From Megascapheus bottae (lineage: Eukaryota; Chordata; Mammalia; Rodentia; Geomyidae): DNA of 64,000 nt. The translations under genes were made by a program, and so were the position numbers. Positions 11,846 to 23,085 of the stretch are shown piece by piece; positions within the stretch are counted from its first letter, which is position 1; the number at the start of each line of letters is the position of its first letter. The notes below the pieces were generated by a model. It ran no database searches. It was given only the letters and a program-made list of their open reading frames with translations, and was not told the DNA's origin. The DNA lies in NCBI GenBank assembly GCA_024803745.1, contig JANJXV010000013.1, positions 33,212,001 to 33,276,000 on the forward strand, read 5' to 3'.

Positions 11846-12125
11846 CTGGTAATTTGGTTTTGTGATACTAAAGCTTCATCTCTGCTCTATTGCCTTGTGC
11901 TGGCTTAACAGGTGCTCTACCATTTGAGTTATGGCCACAATGCTTTTGTTTTAGTTATTATCATGAATTAGTAATTTTATTACTAATAACAATTATTGTT
12001 ACAGACAATAATTTTGTTATTATGAATATTCTTGTTATTATTATGAACTTTTCCTGGCCCATTTTGAACTGAAATTCTCCTAAGTAGCTAGGATTATAGA
12101 TTCAAGTCACTGTACCCAGTCTGGA
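11846..12125 (-). mobile_element. Second diverged reverse B1-type SINE with internal ATT-rich expansion
   Basis: SINE wording resumes (ggtgctctaccatttgagtt at about 11910, ctcctaagtagctaggatta near 12077, then a tgtacccagtctgg end). About 100 bp rich in ATT/TTA lie between. Within that insert, 11967-11987 is a perfect 9-bp inverted repeat around a 3-base loop (attagtaat / attactaat). Confidence 0.55.
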
Positions 12126-13677
12126 AAAGCATTTTTAAATTACTTTCAAATATAAGAGTATATGACACATGAAAAACACTACACAAATTGTGCAATTATG
12201 AATGTGTTCTCCATGGCCCTTCAGGTAGACTATTTTAACCCTTATCAACTTCTAAGAGCCAGAAGGATCAAACAGAATGAGATTTTTGGATCAGTATCTG
12301 TTGTAGTCAAATCCCACCTTTATTACTGGCCAGCTCAGCAGTGATAAAGATCCTTTGCTTTCCTATGTCTCTGCCCTTCAGCCTGAAAACTAGGGCTGCT
12401 GACAGCAGGAATGTTAAAAAGGCATACTTCAATGAAGTTATGTATCCACTATATATTCATGCATTGAATAGGGCACAGGAGAACCTATAAATGGAAACAC
12501 GGATGACCTATTAATATTCTTACATCTATTCTTATCTCTCAAGTTTTCTACCTGTCTTTTGGGAAAGGCTGGGCAGGGAGTAGGAGGGGCGGTGAGCAAG
12601 GAGTGAAACAGACTTCAGGCACACTCTCTTAGACAGAAGTGAATCCTGGCCCCCCTCATCTGATCTCCCTTTGCCAACAGGCATAAATATTCTGTAATTA
12701 CTTTGGAGTGTGCTGCTAACAACATGACCAACTGTTCCTAGTGATGACTCAGAAGCTGCTCTGAAACAGAACTGGTGCATGCCATGGAAGGCTGTGAAGC
12801 TCTCAGATCTGAGTCACTGAGATGCCACAGTCTTCAAGCCTTGATGCTCCTAAGCACCTTCACAACTTCATCTTCATATGTTCACCCCTCAGCCCAAGGA
12901 CATCGCAATACTTCACAACTCACTGAACCATAATTCACTGCTCACTTCTATATACACCCGTCCGTACACAGGGCCCAATTATCCTACACAAAGACAGCTC
13001 ACAACCTACCTGCTGCAAAGTCTTCCCACATGACCCATTTCACTCACAAGACACTGTTTTATATTTTTGTATATATATTTTTGACATCGATAAATATGGC
13101 CATTTTGACTTAGCCAGGAGATATACTGACCAGATCATGGCAAGATTGTTTTGGATCCTAAACTGATTCCGAGTAAGATTCTTATCTTATTCCTTCCAGC
13201 TCTTTTCAAAGTGCAGGGTACAACACATGGTCACAATAAACAATAAAGTAAGTGAAAACATATATTATGTATTGCTATTTACTCTAGGTGTAACAAAGGT
13301 GGACATTATATGAACTATCAGAACTGACAAGGTCCACAATTACTTAAATCACCTGAAATACCTCCCATTTATTTTAAATATCAATATTTTATGGGAATGT
13401 TAAGCTTCTAGTTAATGTGGTATCAATGAAATTTTGTGAAATGCTATAAAGGGAAGAGTTTGCTCATGGTTATTTGGATTTAGCTTCTCCATCAAAGATT
13501 AGCTCATATAATACTTACAAAACAATTATCTGTAGAGTTTCAAGAAGTCTTAGCTTCTTATCAATCTGAACAGAATATTCCAACTTAAAATAACTAACCT
13601 AAATTCATGAATAATCTCCACAAATAATTCCTTTTCAAATTTCCTTTTTGTGGTTAACACCATGACTGAGTATGCTA
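12126..13677. other. Anonymous DNA, with a less AT-rich patch at 12540-13060
   Basis: No gene recognised. The patch at 12540-12780 is richer in G and C than its surroundings and includes a TGACTCA AP-1-type heptamer (about 12744-12750). A single heptamer is weak evidence for a regulatory element. The 82-codon minus-strand frame there (12532-12780) shows no motif. Confidence 0.45.
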
Positions 13678-13770
13678 AAGTGGTCAATGGTAAAGCATTT
13701 GTAGAGCATGAAGAAGGTTTGAGGTTGTTTTCCTACTGGTGATCCAAACAAAATAATGAAATCGTATCCA
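13678..13770 (+). mobile_element. Diverged ID-like monomer
   Basis: The run ggtcaatggtaaagcatttg, then tagagcatgaagaaggtttg, follows the ID/IDL left-monomer order (A-box region, anticodon arm, B-box region) with many changes. No right monomer. Confidence 0.45.
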
Positions 13771-13926
13771 TCCAATGGCTACAAGTTTTGGAGTAAAGCA
13801 CCATGAGAAAGAGAAAATATCACAGTAATAGTTTAGTAGTTTTTGATTACTGACATGCAGAAATTGCTGTTGAATTTTTTGGGGGGGCTAAGAGTTTCTC
13901 TCTCAGCAGTTACTGTCTATTCCTGT

Positions 13927-13927
<1 letters not shown>

Positions 13928-13964
<37 letters not shown>
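13928..13964. repeat. (AT)n microsatellite, about 18 units
   Basis: Uninterrupted AT run. Being self-complementary it could extrude as a cruciform. The adjacent open frame with an (IY)n track is produced by it. Confidence 0.97.
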
Positions 13965-13966
<2 letters not shown>

Positions 13967-15379
13967 CTCTTTGCCCAAGCCATCTCTTCATATCGGGATT
14001 AAAGAAGTCTCTTGTTGTCTCCTTGACTTTAAGCTCACTTGATCTGATCTATTTTAAGTGTAGCTTCACAGCATTTTATTCCTTAAATAGTACTTTCATA
14101 ATGTTTCTCTTGTACTTAAGAACCTTTCATGGTTTGTGAGCCATTACAACTTCACAGTGAAAATTTTCTCTCTGATCCTGTGTGGGTATCTTATCTTCTA
14201 CTTGCTTCTTCAGTTAGATGAACTTCTGACCCATTTCATCAATACCTAATGAACATTGTTCCTTTAGCTCCTAACTGCATCAAACATAGTGCTACTTGAC
14301 TGACATAGCCTAGAAAAATTGGAGCACCATTGGATTCATACAACAGTGATATTAGACTTGGTCTAAAGTACAACAGAAGTATAAAACAGGAGGCTGGTAA
14401 AGGGTCTGCATAAGGTGGAAGGACTTTATGTAAACATAGTAGAATTCTCCAAAACATGTATATAGCTCAACATTACCTATTTGCATCTCACCTTTCACTC
14501 TTTTTCTTTGTTTCATCTATCCATCCTGTAAAGAGAATTTCAAGTCAGTATAACACAGTGAGTCAGATATAACTTCATTTGAGTTTCTCCAGAAATGAAT
14601 CCCGAGACAAGGATTTCAGTGAAGTAGTTTTTTAGTGCAATGATCACAAAGGGTTTTGGAAGGAATCAAGGAATTATGAAACAGTCAACAAACAATATAT
14701 TATCAATTAAATTATCACTGTGTACCCACAGATTAATCACGCAGGGACAATCACAGCAAATCTAGAACTCATGTGTCAGAGTGTTCCCAAGTGGGATATT
14801 TAAACACAAACTTCTATCACTCAATCATTGAAGCATATTCATGGCCTTCTAGTTTACCCTATATTCAGGCAGAGTCTATTTCTTCATGAAGAAATGATTA
14901 CAAAGCAGAATTATGAATTATGAATAACAAAAACAGAGTTCTTCATATTGAAGAAATGACAGAGCATTAGCTGAAAATATCTTCTTGAACACTGATAGGT
15001 TCCAGAGTATCTAAATATTCCTGATAACATTGCATTTCTTAAATCTCAAATTTTTCATGATAGTGGTGTCGTATGATACTGAGCATTCAACATCCCAGGA
15101 AAAGGAAGATATCAGTACTGATATTTGCCATATAGTCTCTATCACATAGTTCCATATGTGGATAATAATTGGCAATCAAGTCCCAGGACTGCTTTGAGGT
15201 ACTAGGGACCTGGCACCTATGTGTTTGTTACTCAGGAATCATAGCCTGTTTGCTGTGACTCTGAGGAATGGAAGGAGAGACTGGAGAATAATTTAAAATT
15301 TATAGTATTACTTCCTTTTTTCCAACATTATTTCTTTCATTAGATGATTACAACTTTCTGAGCTAGCTATCGTTTTACT
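13965..15379. other. Anonymous AT-rich DNA
   Basis: No feature recognised; short open frames without motifs. Confidence 0.5.
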
Positions 15380-15540
15380 ACTGCCATGTCCAGTATCACT
15401 AGTATTGTTATCAATAGTATTTCACAGATGAGAAAGTGAAGCACAAGGAGAGAAAGATCCTTGATCAAGGTAAGTTAACAAGTCAGCAAAATAGACAGAA
15501 CTCAACCCAAAATTTCTTTGGTCTGTAACATACCACTGAT
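15380..15540 (+). mobile_element. MIR-type ancient SINE fragment
   Basis: Recognisable MIR 3'-half wording: tatttcacagatgagaaagt, gaagcacaaggagagaaaga, acaagtcagcaaaat and agaactcaacccaaaat (the 'no-error, prior-definition' end of the core). Confidence 0.6.
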
Positions 15541-15677
15541 CATTACTGAATAATGTGTAACAAGTAAACATTTCATAAAACCAGTTGTTTATACACTAAA
15601 CTTCCAAAATCCTGGAAATATATTGGTACCACTGACTGTCACCATAGAAGCTAGAGAGAAGACTGACCACATTGGAT

Positions 15678-15760
15678 ACAGCGCTAGCCTGGAGGAAAGC
15701 CAAAGGACAGTGATCAGGCACTGAGTTCAAGTCCCAGGTCTGGCAAAAAAGAAAAGAACT
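15678..15760 (+). mobile_element. Truncated IDL-Geo: right monomer only
   Basis: Only the right half remains: acagcgctagcctggagg, aaaggacagtgatcaggcac, tgagttcaagtcccagg and a short A-rich tail. It is 5'-truncated and has no pol III boxes of its own left monomer. Confidence 0.75.
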
Positions 15761-16365
15761 AAATCAACTGTGAAAATTCATTTTTAGTAGTATTGATTTT
15801 GGTGCATATACATATACTACAATTGAGAATTAGCTTTCAATGATTTTTCATTTCATTCATCCATTGACTCACTCATTGTGCCACATAAATAAAAGCATAT
15901 TCATAATAAAAGGAAAATGATACTTTCCTGTATGATTTATAAAAAGAATATGAGGCACAAACATATTCTACTATATAAAATATATCTAAATCCCACCTTA
16001 TATATTGGAATATTTAATAAATTTTATAATGGGAGTAGGAAGGTTATTTCTCTTTGCTTTTTTGTAACCTTTCTTTGATTTTCAATCTTTGTGTTTGTTT
16101 TAGATAATAGATTGAATAGATTGTATTACAGACATTTTAACCAGGGTATTCCAAAATGAATCAATGTTATTGGGTCACTGATTAAGAAAATTTGTGACAA
16201 TATGGATTCTGACACAAAGTATGTAAATATAGTTGTATAGTTCTGAAAGCAAAAGAGAAACACATTTAGAAAATACTTGAAATCCAGCTGTAGCCTCTTT
16301 TTATTTTTTTTATCCCACAAGCAGTGGTGGAACACTACAGATTAACATTTAGAAAAATCAAGTAA
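15761..16365. other. Anonymous AT-rich DNA
   Basis: No feature recognised. Confidence 0.5.
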
Positions 16366-16470
16366 TGGGTACACTGCTTCTTTAACACTGGTACCCTTTC
16401 TCATGTTTTTGTCCTCACTTTCCTTCCCTCTACCCCCTCCCAATCATCTTGCTTTTCCCCTTCCCTTCTA
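16366..16470 (-). mobile_element. L1 3' UTR fragment, reverse orientation
   Basis: The plus strand (taccctttctcatgtttttg, ccccctcccaatcatcttgc, ttttccccttccctt) is the complement of the G-rich 3' UTR seen in the forward L1 copies and in the reverse copy at 37027-37372. Only the tail region survives, with moderate divergence. Confidence 0.65.
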
Positions 16471-16604
16471 TGAGTTTTCTTAGGGTAAGAATTTTCATCT
16501 TTTCACTTTCAGACACATCTGTACTTCCACCACCATTGCTCTTGCACATTGGAACTGTCATTAAAGTAAAAATAAGAGTTATTCGAAAAAATGCTGTGGA
16601 TATG

Positions 16605-16665
16605 ATGACCATCAATAATAACAACATAAATGACCATCAATAATAACAACATAAATGACTATCAA
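16605..16665. repeat. 25-bp perfect tandem duplication plus partial third copy
   Basis: Units at 16605-16629 and 16630-16654 are identical. A third begins at 16655 and diverges after about 11 bases (one mismatch). It is not a microsatellite by composition. Confidence 0.95.
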
Positions 16666-17129
16666 GAGACTGAAAAGTAAGCATCATATAACATGAGCAT
16701 GTTGATAAATCAGAGGATTCATAACCTTGTTTGGAGATCGAACCATAAGATTTAATTATACTCGTAAGAATGTCTTATATTTCTTCAGAATTGTCTATTT
16801 CAAGAAGTTTTCATCTAATTATTTTCAGATTACATTTTCCCATGAATAACTAATGGAGATTAGAAAATTCCAAGAAGAAAGTTTCATACCAGGATAGTAA
16901 TGCAATTTTTATTAAACTCTTGAGCATATGTCAAAAGTTAGCTGAAAGAGTTTTTCCTCTCCCAAATTAATTGTCTAGTTTCAATTATGGAGACACAATC
17001 TTCCCTAGGGTTAAATAAAACATCTCCATTTTAATTCTATGAGCTTTTTTTTTTGCAGAAACATAACCCTAGAATTAATAAATGACTTAAGATAAAAGAG
17101 TTTAGCATCCTGAACCATCCAATAAATAT
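16666..17129. other. Anonymous AT-rich DNA
   Basis: No feature recognised. Confidence 0.5.
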
Positions 17130-17520
17130 TTGTTATGTTTCCCTCAGTCCCTTTAAACTGAAATAGTGGGGTAGAACAATGGACTGGGGAAAAGAGTAGG
17201 GAGTAGAATGCAGGCAAGAATACATTTTGCATACCATAGAATTGTAAAACATAAACGAAGGGGTAGGTGAGGGGGTCAAGGTATTGAATGGATGACACAG
17301 ATCAAGATGTATTATATGTAGACTGCTTTGTTCAATGGAAAAATGCATATATAATATAAGAATTAAGAAAAATGATGGAGGGAAGAGATGAAATGGGAGG
17401 GGTGGGTAAGAATATTAAAAGGAGTGACAATGACCCAAGAGGTATTATAATTATAAACTGTTTTGTTGAATGGCAACTTGTTTGTACAACTACTTAAAGA
17501 AAATAAAGAAATCTGTTTTT
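17130..17520 (+). mobile_element. Candidate unclassified interspersed repeat
   Basis: Two related blocks occur in tandem order. Near 17290-17345: gatcaagatgtattatatgt followed by ctgctttgttcaatgg. Near 17430-17475: acccaagaggtattataatt followed by ctgttttgttgaatggcaac. The second ends in aaagaaaataaagaaat, which looks like a retroelement 3' end. Purine-rich G runs precede both. I cannot name the family; an L1-like or LTR 3' end is possible. Confidence 0.35.
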
Positions 17521-19629
17521 AAGAATATTTTTCTATGATTAACAATCAAAATGTGTTAATTTTTTTACCAAGTGGCCATAGATTATATCTCTGGTTTCAA
17601 ATGCTTTTGTGGAGCATTGGAACTTGTCTTACTCCCAGTAAATAGGAAGTCCACTTGTATTTCCCCTTAACTTAATGAATAAACTGTTTCAGAACTGACC
17701 CCTGAGGATAAGTCTTAAGTGGTTAATTCTCCCCTTACCCTTCCTTAGAAATGTACCTTTTAATTCCCAAGCTACTATGAAATCACTGCTGTTTTCAAAA
17801 GGCTATGAAGGGATTACTAATATTCTGAGGAAGATAATTCCAGTGCCTGAAATTCCTATATATCTCATTTCTTCCTTCTCTTCAAGAGCCAGACATGAGT
17901 GAATAAGCTTTCAGATGATTTTAGGCAGGTAGTCTTGATTGCCAGTGAATAAGATAACTGAACAACCTAGTTCTCCAATCAGTGAGAACACAGAAAACCT
18001 CTAGAATCATAAAAAAGAAAAGAAAAATGCTCATCATTATGTTAAGCTGAAAAGTTTGGAAGTTGGTTGTAGCACAGTAAAGGATAATCACAACAGTAAT
18101 GTTTCAGATATTAGAGAAATTGATGTAGTCAACAGTGTTAGGCAGAAAAGGCATGGTAGAGCCTTGTAGAACCCAAAGGAAGAGATTCAAGAAAGCTGAC
18201 TAGGCTTTTAAACATATAAACAGAATCAAATATAGAATAGTACCAAGATATGGTCTCTCAATGAGGCTCTTTTTCTTTTTTAACATTCATTGTATTGGTC
18301 TCAATTCTGTCCAAACTCTGGGAGTGAGAAGAGGGAAAGGAAGACACAATCCATGTACTTTATATACATTATTTTTACATTATTTTTACTAATAATAACA
18401 ATACCTTTCATGACACTGATAAGTAACATATGGCTTACTGAATGTATAATTTGAAAGAAGATACACAGTTACTAAATGAAAGATCATTATTTTAACCCAG
18501 GCCTGGATTATCACAATAGCCCAAATGAAAACCACCATAGCTGGCTTTGTGTGGTCAAATCTCGACCAATAGATGCTAAAATGGGCTGTGATGATGGAAG
18601 TGCTGGTCCTCGCTGAACTCTTTTCGCTTCCATATGGCAGCCTCCAGATGGTTGGAACTTTGACAGAGTGATCTGTAGCAGTTTTCTTTATTCCCAACCA
18701 TTTTAATTCATGTATTACTTTCCCACACTGCCTCTGAACTCCAAGAGAACTGTCTTCAGTAGGCACAAATTAAGCCTGCTCTATAGCAGCATGAAGAAGT
18801 CATAATAAAAATTCTCAGACTAGACTACAAAAAAGTATATTTAATGCAGAAATCAAGTTCCAGACTGTGTCCTGTTTATACAAGCACACATTGTACTAAT
18901 AGTAAAAGCAAGCAAGTTCTATTTTTAAAATGATGCTCTGATGAAGTATGTGTGGGTAGTGTGTAGGTGTGTGTGGGTAGGATTCATTTCAGACCAATTA
19001 AATTTCAAATCACCTTGCTCTGAATTACACAGGAACAAAACTGGAATTTGTTGCACATATTTACGTGGTTTGTTTACCATTTTCCTCAAACTACCCACTA
19101 AAAAACAGAGACATTCTGGGCTCCTCAGTTTTATCTCATCAGATCACTCATCATAGTGATCTTAGGAAAAATGAAACAGGTGTCATTCATCTCTAGAAAT
19201 CATTTCTTCAAACGATACTCTAGAGAACTCTTGTTTCCATAAGACAGTAACAGATATTCAGCAAGAACTTAGTGTTGTGGTCAAAATAATTTGAAGAAAC
19301 ATGGCTCATTTTACTCCCCTGGAATTCCACACTGCACATTAGCATTTCAAAGATAGAGAAAATTCTGCAAGGCAAAAATCCTTTCAAGTATGCTTGACAC
19401 AAGGTTCCCCAAGTCTATCTGATAATTAAATGTTTATATTCATACAATATCTGTTTCAGTTTTTATATACTGTAATTGTGCAGACAATGTGTAGAGTAAA
19501 CAACATTCTCATCCCTTTATATAGAATTGTATAGTATGATAAAGGGATATTTCTTTTGATATCAACTGACTTAAATATGACACTGTTTGTTGCAGAGTGA
19601 GGACCAATAGAGACAGCAAATGATATAAA
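17521..19629. other. Anonymous AT-rich DNA
   Basis: No repeat recognised over about 2.1 kb. A minus-strand frame of 125 codons (18389-18766) is the longest repeat-free open frame in the window. Its translation shows no motif I recognise and low-complexity runs are absent. Treated as a chance frame, not a gene. Confidence 0.45.
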
Positions 19630-19850
19630 AGTAGAGAAGAGTGGGCCGGGAGTTTGGCCTAGTGGTTAAAGTGCTTGCCTAGCATGCATGAAGACCCGGG
19701 TTCGATTCCTCGGTACCACATACATAGAAAAAAGTTGGAAGTGGTGCTGAGGCTCAAGTGGTAGAGCTCTAGCCTTGAGAAAGTCCAAGGACAGTGCTCA
19801 GGCCCTGAGCTCAAGCCCAGGACTGGCAAAAAAAAAAAGTAGAGAAGAGT
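19630..19850 (+). mobile_element. Very young IDL-Geo SINE with perfect target-site duplication
   Basis: Element 19643-19837, flanked by agtagagaagagt at 19630-19642 and 19838-19850. A and B boxes are intact (tggcctagtgg; ggttcgattcc). The sequence equals the copy at 8380 except for three consecutive bases in the inter-monomer linker (gccagaag versus gttggaag) and tail length. Both share the subfamily marks ttaaag and gctgaggctcaag. Confidence 0.96.
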
Positions 19851-19959
19851 TTAAAAAAGAGGCACAGAGAATGAGATAAATACCTAGCAACCTGATGTAA
19901 GCTGAGTGTAGTAATTTCAGAGCAACATTTAGAGTGAAAAGATGATGGAAAAAAATAAA

Positions 19960-20170
19960 ATAAAGATGATGGACCTCAGAATGGCCTGACTTACATTCTA
20001 TTCTACCATGTTTTACCAGAAGACATGCTTTCAAACTGGTTTAATGCGAATTATTGAATCTCCCTACACCTCAACACCCTTGTGTGTAAAACAGGGATAA
20101 ATGCATGAGTGGTTATGAACATTAAAGCAAATATAATGTATCAAGTACAGTGTATACCATGCCTTTTGCA
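19960..20170 (+). mobile_element. MIR-type ancient SINE fragment
   Basis: The order matches MIR: a 'tgg-acctcagaatggcctgac' start, ctccctacacctcaacaccc, tgtgtaaaacagggataaat and gttatgaacattaaagcaaa. It lies between two young IDL-Geo insertions. Confidence 0.6.
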
Positions 20171-20336
20171 CCGTAGGCATGAACTAACTGATCTTGTTCC
20201 CTCACTTAAGCAGTTTTACATAAGATAAAATGATGGTCCAGTACAAGCTGAACTGTGACAAGCTGAACAGTGACAGAGAAGTCCAACTGGTAACCATCCC
20301 AACCCAGGTTTGTATAGCTATATTGACCCCATAAAT

Positions 20337-20549
20337 ACCACAGAGGGGCCAGGAGTTTGGCCTAATGGTAGAGTGCTTGCCTTGCATGCACGAAGACCTG
20401 AGTTTGATTCCTTGATACCATATACATAGAAAAAGCCAGAAGTGGTGCTGAGGCTCAAGTGGTAGAGCTCTAGCCTTAAGAAAAGTCCCAAGACAGTGCT
20501 CAGGCCTGAGCTCAAGCCCAGGACTGGACAAAAAAAAAAGACCACAGAG
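20337..20549 (+). mobile_element. IDL-Geo SINE with 9-bp target-site duplication
   Basis: Element 20346-20540, flanked by accacagag at 20337-20345 and 20541-20549. It shares gctgaggctcaag and the gagctcaagcccagg end with the two youngest copies but lacks the extra base after the A box (tggtagagtgc). The B box is mutated to gtttgattcc. A 133-codon antisense frame across it is only SINE sequence. Confidence 0.92.
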
Positions 20550-20633
20550 AAGGATGAACACAGACAAACCAGTGGATGTGGTTTCAGTCCAGGTTCTGAA
20601 CATTCCAAGCCCTCATAATGGAAAAGGAAGAGC

Positions 20634-20870
20634 CGTGTTACTTTTCTTTTTCTTTTTTCTTGCCAGTCCTTGGCTTGAGCTCAGGGCCTGAGCCCTGTCC
20701 TTGGACTTTCTCAAGGCTAGAGCTCTACCACTTGAGCCTCAGCACCACTTCCAGCTTTTTTTTTTTCTATGCATGTGGTACTGAGGAATCAAACCTGGGT
20801 CTTGGTGCAGGCTAGGCAAGCACTCTACCACTAGGCCAAACTCCCGCCCCCCCACCCCGTGTTACTTTTC
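20634..20870 (-). mobile_element. IDL-Geo SINE, reverse, with target-site duplication
   Basis: Reverse element at about 20647-20857. Poly-T/CT start, right monomer complement (ttgccagtccttggcttgag), linker expanded to a run of T, left monomer complement, then a C-rich end. Flanks cgtgttacttttc at 20634-20646 and 20858-20870 match. Head-to-head with the forward copy 100 bp upstream, so the pair could form a long imperfect hairpin in RNA. Confidence 0.93.
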
Positions 20871-21149
20871 AAACACCATTTCTTATGCATCTGAAACTCA
20901 AATGTTTCCTCTTCAATAATCAATCTCAAAAACAATGTGCCATCTAAAAAAAAAGTGCTGGATATGCAATTATAACTCTGGGGCTATGCGCTTTACCAAG
21001 AAATCTAACCTAATTTACTAAAATAAGAACCTTAATTTTTACTTGTGCTACTTTCATTCTTTATAGCGCTAGTACCCACAGTGGTGATCAGAGTCCAAGA
21101 CTCATGTAATTCTCTCAGTGAACATATAGCAATTGCAAGCCATTACTGC
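20871..21149. other. Anonymous DNA
   Basis: Short spacer between a SINE and an LTR-like relic; nothing recognised. Confidence 0.5.
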
Positions 21150-21545
21150 TCTGGAGAGATATTACAAACTAAATTATCTCAGTCTAAAATTTGTATATCA
21201 AAGCCTGGCCCCAAACATAATGGCCTGTAGAGATGAAGCCTTCAGAAGACAATTAGGTTTAGATTTGGATAAAATCACAAGTGTGAGGCCCTCAAGACTA
21301 GAATAGTGACCCTATATGAAGTGATTCCAGAACTTCCTCCTCCCTCTCTCCCACTATTTCTCCTTTCTCTTTCCACTCTCTCTCCTCTTTTGCTTCTCTC
21401 TCTTCCTCAAGAAAACAGTCAAGCCAGGAAAAGAACACAGCAGTCAATTACCACAGTGATGCCTTCCCCTTGAACTTCTAACATCTAGAGTTATTTAAAC
21501 CACCCAGTCTATGGTATATTGTCATTGCAGCCTGAGTAAGGTTAG
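21150..21545 (+). mobile_element. Old MaLR/MLT-MST-like solo LTR relic
   Basis: Wording typical of mammalian MaLR LTRs is readable in order: aaagcctggccccaaacata, aattaggtttagatttg, gtgaggccctcaagactaga, atagtgaccctatatgaag, then after a CT-rich segment the strongly matching end aaaccacccagtctatggta and ttgtcattgcagcctgagta. No coding retroviral sequence is present. The subfamily cannot be set by eye. It is a very old, non-coding relic. Confidence 0.6.
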
Positions 21546-21990
21546 TAGTGTAAAAATTGAAAGTCTAAAAGGTAAAATCATTCCTCCTTGGCATTTTTCT
21601 CTTGTACCTTCTTATGCTCATATATGTTTGGGATATTTTTTCTCAGCTAGTGGTATAAAGACTACAATATTGAGGCACTTGTTTCCTAGGTGATCATAGG
21701 TTTCAGTTCTATTTGGATAGAAAATCCTCTAAGTACCAATGCCTTATATTTTAATCACCAGATTATGCAACTTTAGGACATTACAACTCCATGTACAAAG
21801 TATACTGGATGATTAATCAAGGGAAGTACAGTCTGTGAGCATTTAGGATTGTCAACTACCATTTTATGCTTATATGTGGGCTGACAAAGTGATTAAAGCA
21901 ACTAAAAAAGCAATGTTAATAATAATAAATATCTACTGGAAATCCTTGATGTACTCATGACTTGATGCCTTTTAAAAAAGGAAAAGAAGA
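21546..21990. other. Anonymous AT-rich DNA
   Basis: No feature recognised. Confidence 0.5.
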
Positions 21991-22240
21991 TAATGCAGTG
22001 GCTTGTGACTGAGTAGCTACTCAGAGGTTGGAGACTGGTAAAAATCAACATCTGAGACCAGTCGTGGGCCAAATCAGAAGACCTACTTGAAAAATAACTA
22101 AACAAAAAGTTAGTAGTGTGGCTCTACTACTAGAGAAACTACCTAGCAAATAGAAAGTCCTTAATTTAAACATTATTGCCACAGAGCAAAAGGAAAGGGA
22201 GGGAGAGAGGGAGGGATGAAGGAAGGAAGGAAGGGAGAGA
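21991..22240 (+). mobile_element. Old B1-type plus ID-like SINE with purine-rich tail
   Basis: The B1-like phrase gcagtggcttgtgactgagt, then ctactcagaggttggagact and catctgagaccagtcgtggg, is followed by an ID-like piece (tagtagtgtggctctactac, cctagcaaatagaaagtcct). It ends in a GGGA/GGAA-rich tail (22190-22240). Degraded. Confidence 0.45.
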
Positions 22241-22689
22241 TGAATTTGGAGATCATGCCATCAAATCACTCAGATTCCAAAGATATAATTCATCAAATGG
22301 ATAAAACATGCAAGGCAAGAATCTATACCAGGATAGTACTCACCCTGAGGCCTTCAATTTAAGTCATAAAAAATGTTAAGGAATTGCCTGGGAATCAAAA
22401 AAGATATCAAAATTCCTTAAATGTTTTATTCCCCACCCCCCAAAAGAAGTTGATTTAAAAGCAAAGCCTGGTAAGATACTTTAAAAATTAATGTATTCCA
22501 CCCACCAAATGGCAACACATCAACTATCAAAAATGAGGAAAAGTTTTAACTATTAAGATGAACTGCATATCTAACAGGAAGGGAGCATAAGATATGTACA
22601 TCATGAGAATCATACAAGTAACTATTATACAATGATCATCTGAAAAGAACAAATATCATCTGAATGCAACAAGAGAGGCCAAAAGAGAA
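22241..22689. other. Anonymous AT-rich DNA
   Basis: No feature recognised. Confidence 0.5.
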
Positions 22690-23085
22690 GTCTCTGCTTG
22701 CTGATGCCATGGGGGTAAATGTTGGTGCCTAAACCCCTGTAAGACCACTGTTTCCCAAGCTAAGGTCCAGGACCTTTGGATATGAAGTTGTTGAACTTTC
22801 TACTCCACCCTCAACAAGTATTGGCTCCCTCTGCATTCTCTCCTATGCACAGATGGCCTTTGTTAGGACTTTGGAGCTTATAAATATCTGTCACACACTC
22901 TCTTCTTTTTGCTAACACCCAAACTCCTACTGTGGCTGATGCTGAAGCCACTGAGCTTACCGTGGGTGATTCTTCTATCAGTGAGAAGAATCCAACATTA
23001 CTAGATTCCTTGAGGCTCCAACCATATCACTGGTGCAATAAATTGTCTAGCTGCTTTGTGTTCATTATTTCTCACAGCTACCTGT
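22690..23085 (+). mobile_element. Candidate solo LTR (by architecture only)
   Basis: A C/T-rich, less AT-rich block of about 400 bp has a TATA-like ttataaatat (about 22878-22887) and an AATAAA polyadenylation signal about 150 bp downstream (near 23037-23042) followed by a GT-rich segment (ctgctttgtgttcattattt). This spacing suits a retroviral U3-R-U5 layout. No paired terminal dinucleotides, flanking duplication or internal retroviral sequence could be established, so it may be coincidental. Confidence 0.3.

Noticed and set aside
16605..16665. CRISPR-like or satellite array
   Set aside because: Only two complete copies with no spacers, in a mammalian context; a simple tandem duplication.
18389..18766. 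125-codon minus-strand frame in repeat-free DNA
   Set aside because: No recognisable domain, no ortholog I know, and no promoter or splice evidence; about the length expected by chance somewhere in 64 kb over six frames.
20202..20608. Frames of 96 and 133 codons antisense to a SINE
   Set aside because: They translate reversed IDL-Geo sequence plus flanks; several other SINE copies give the same peptides.
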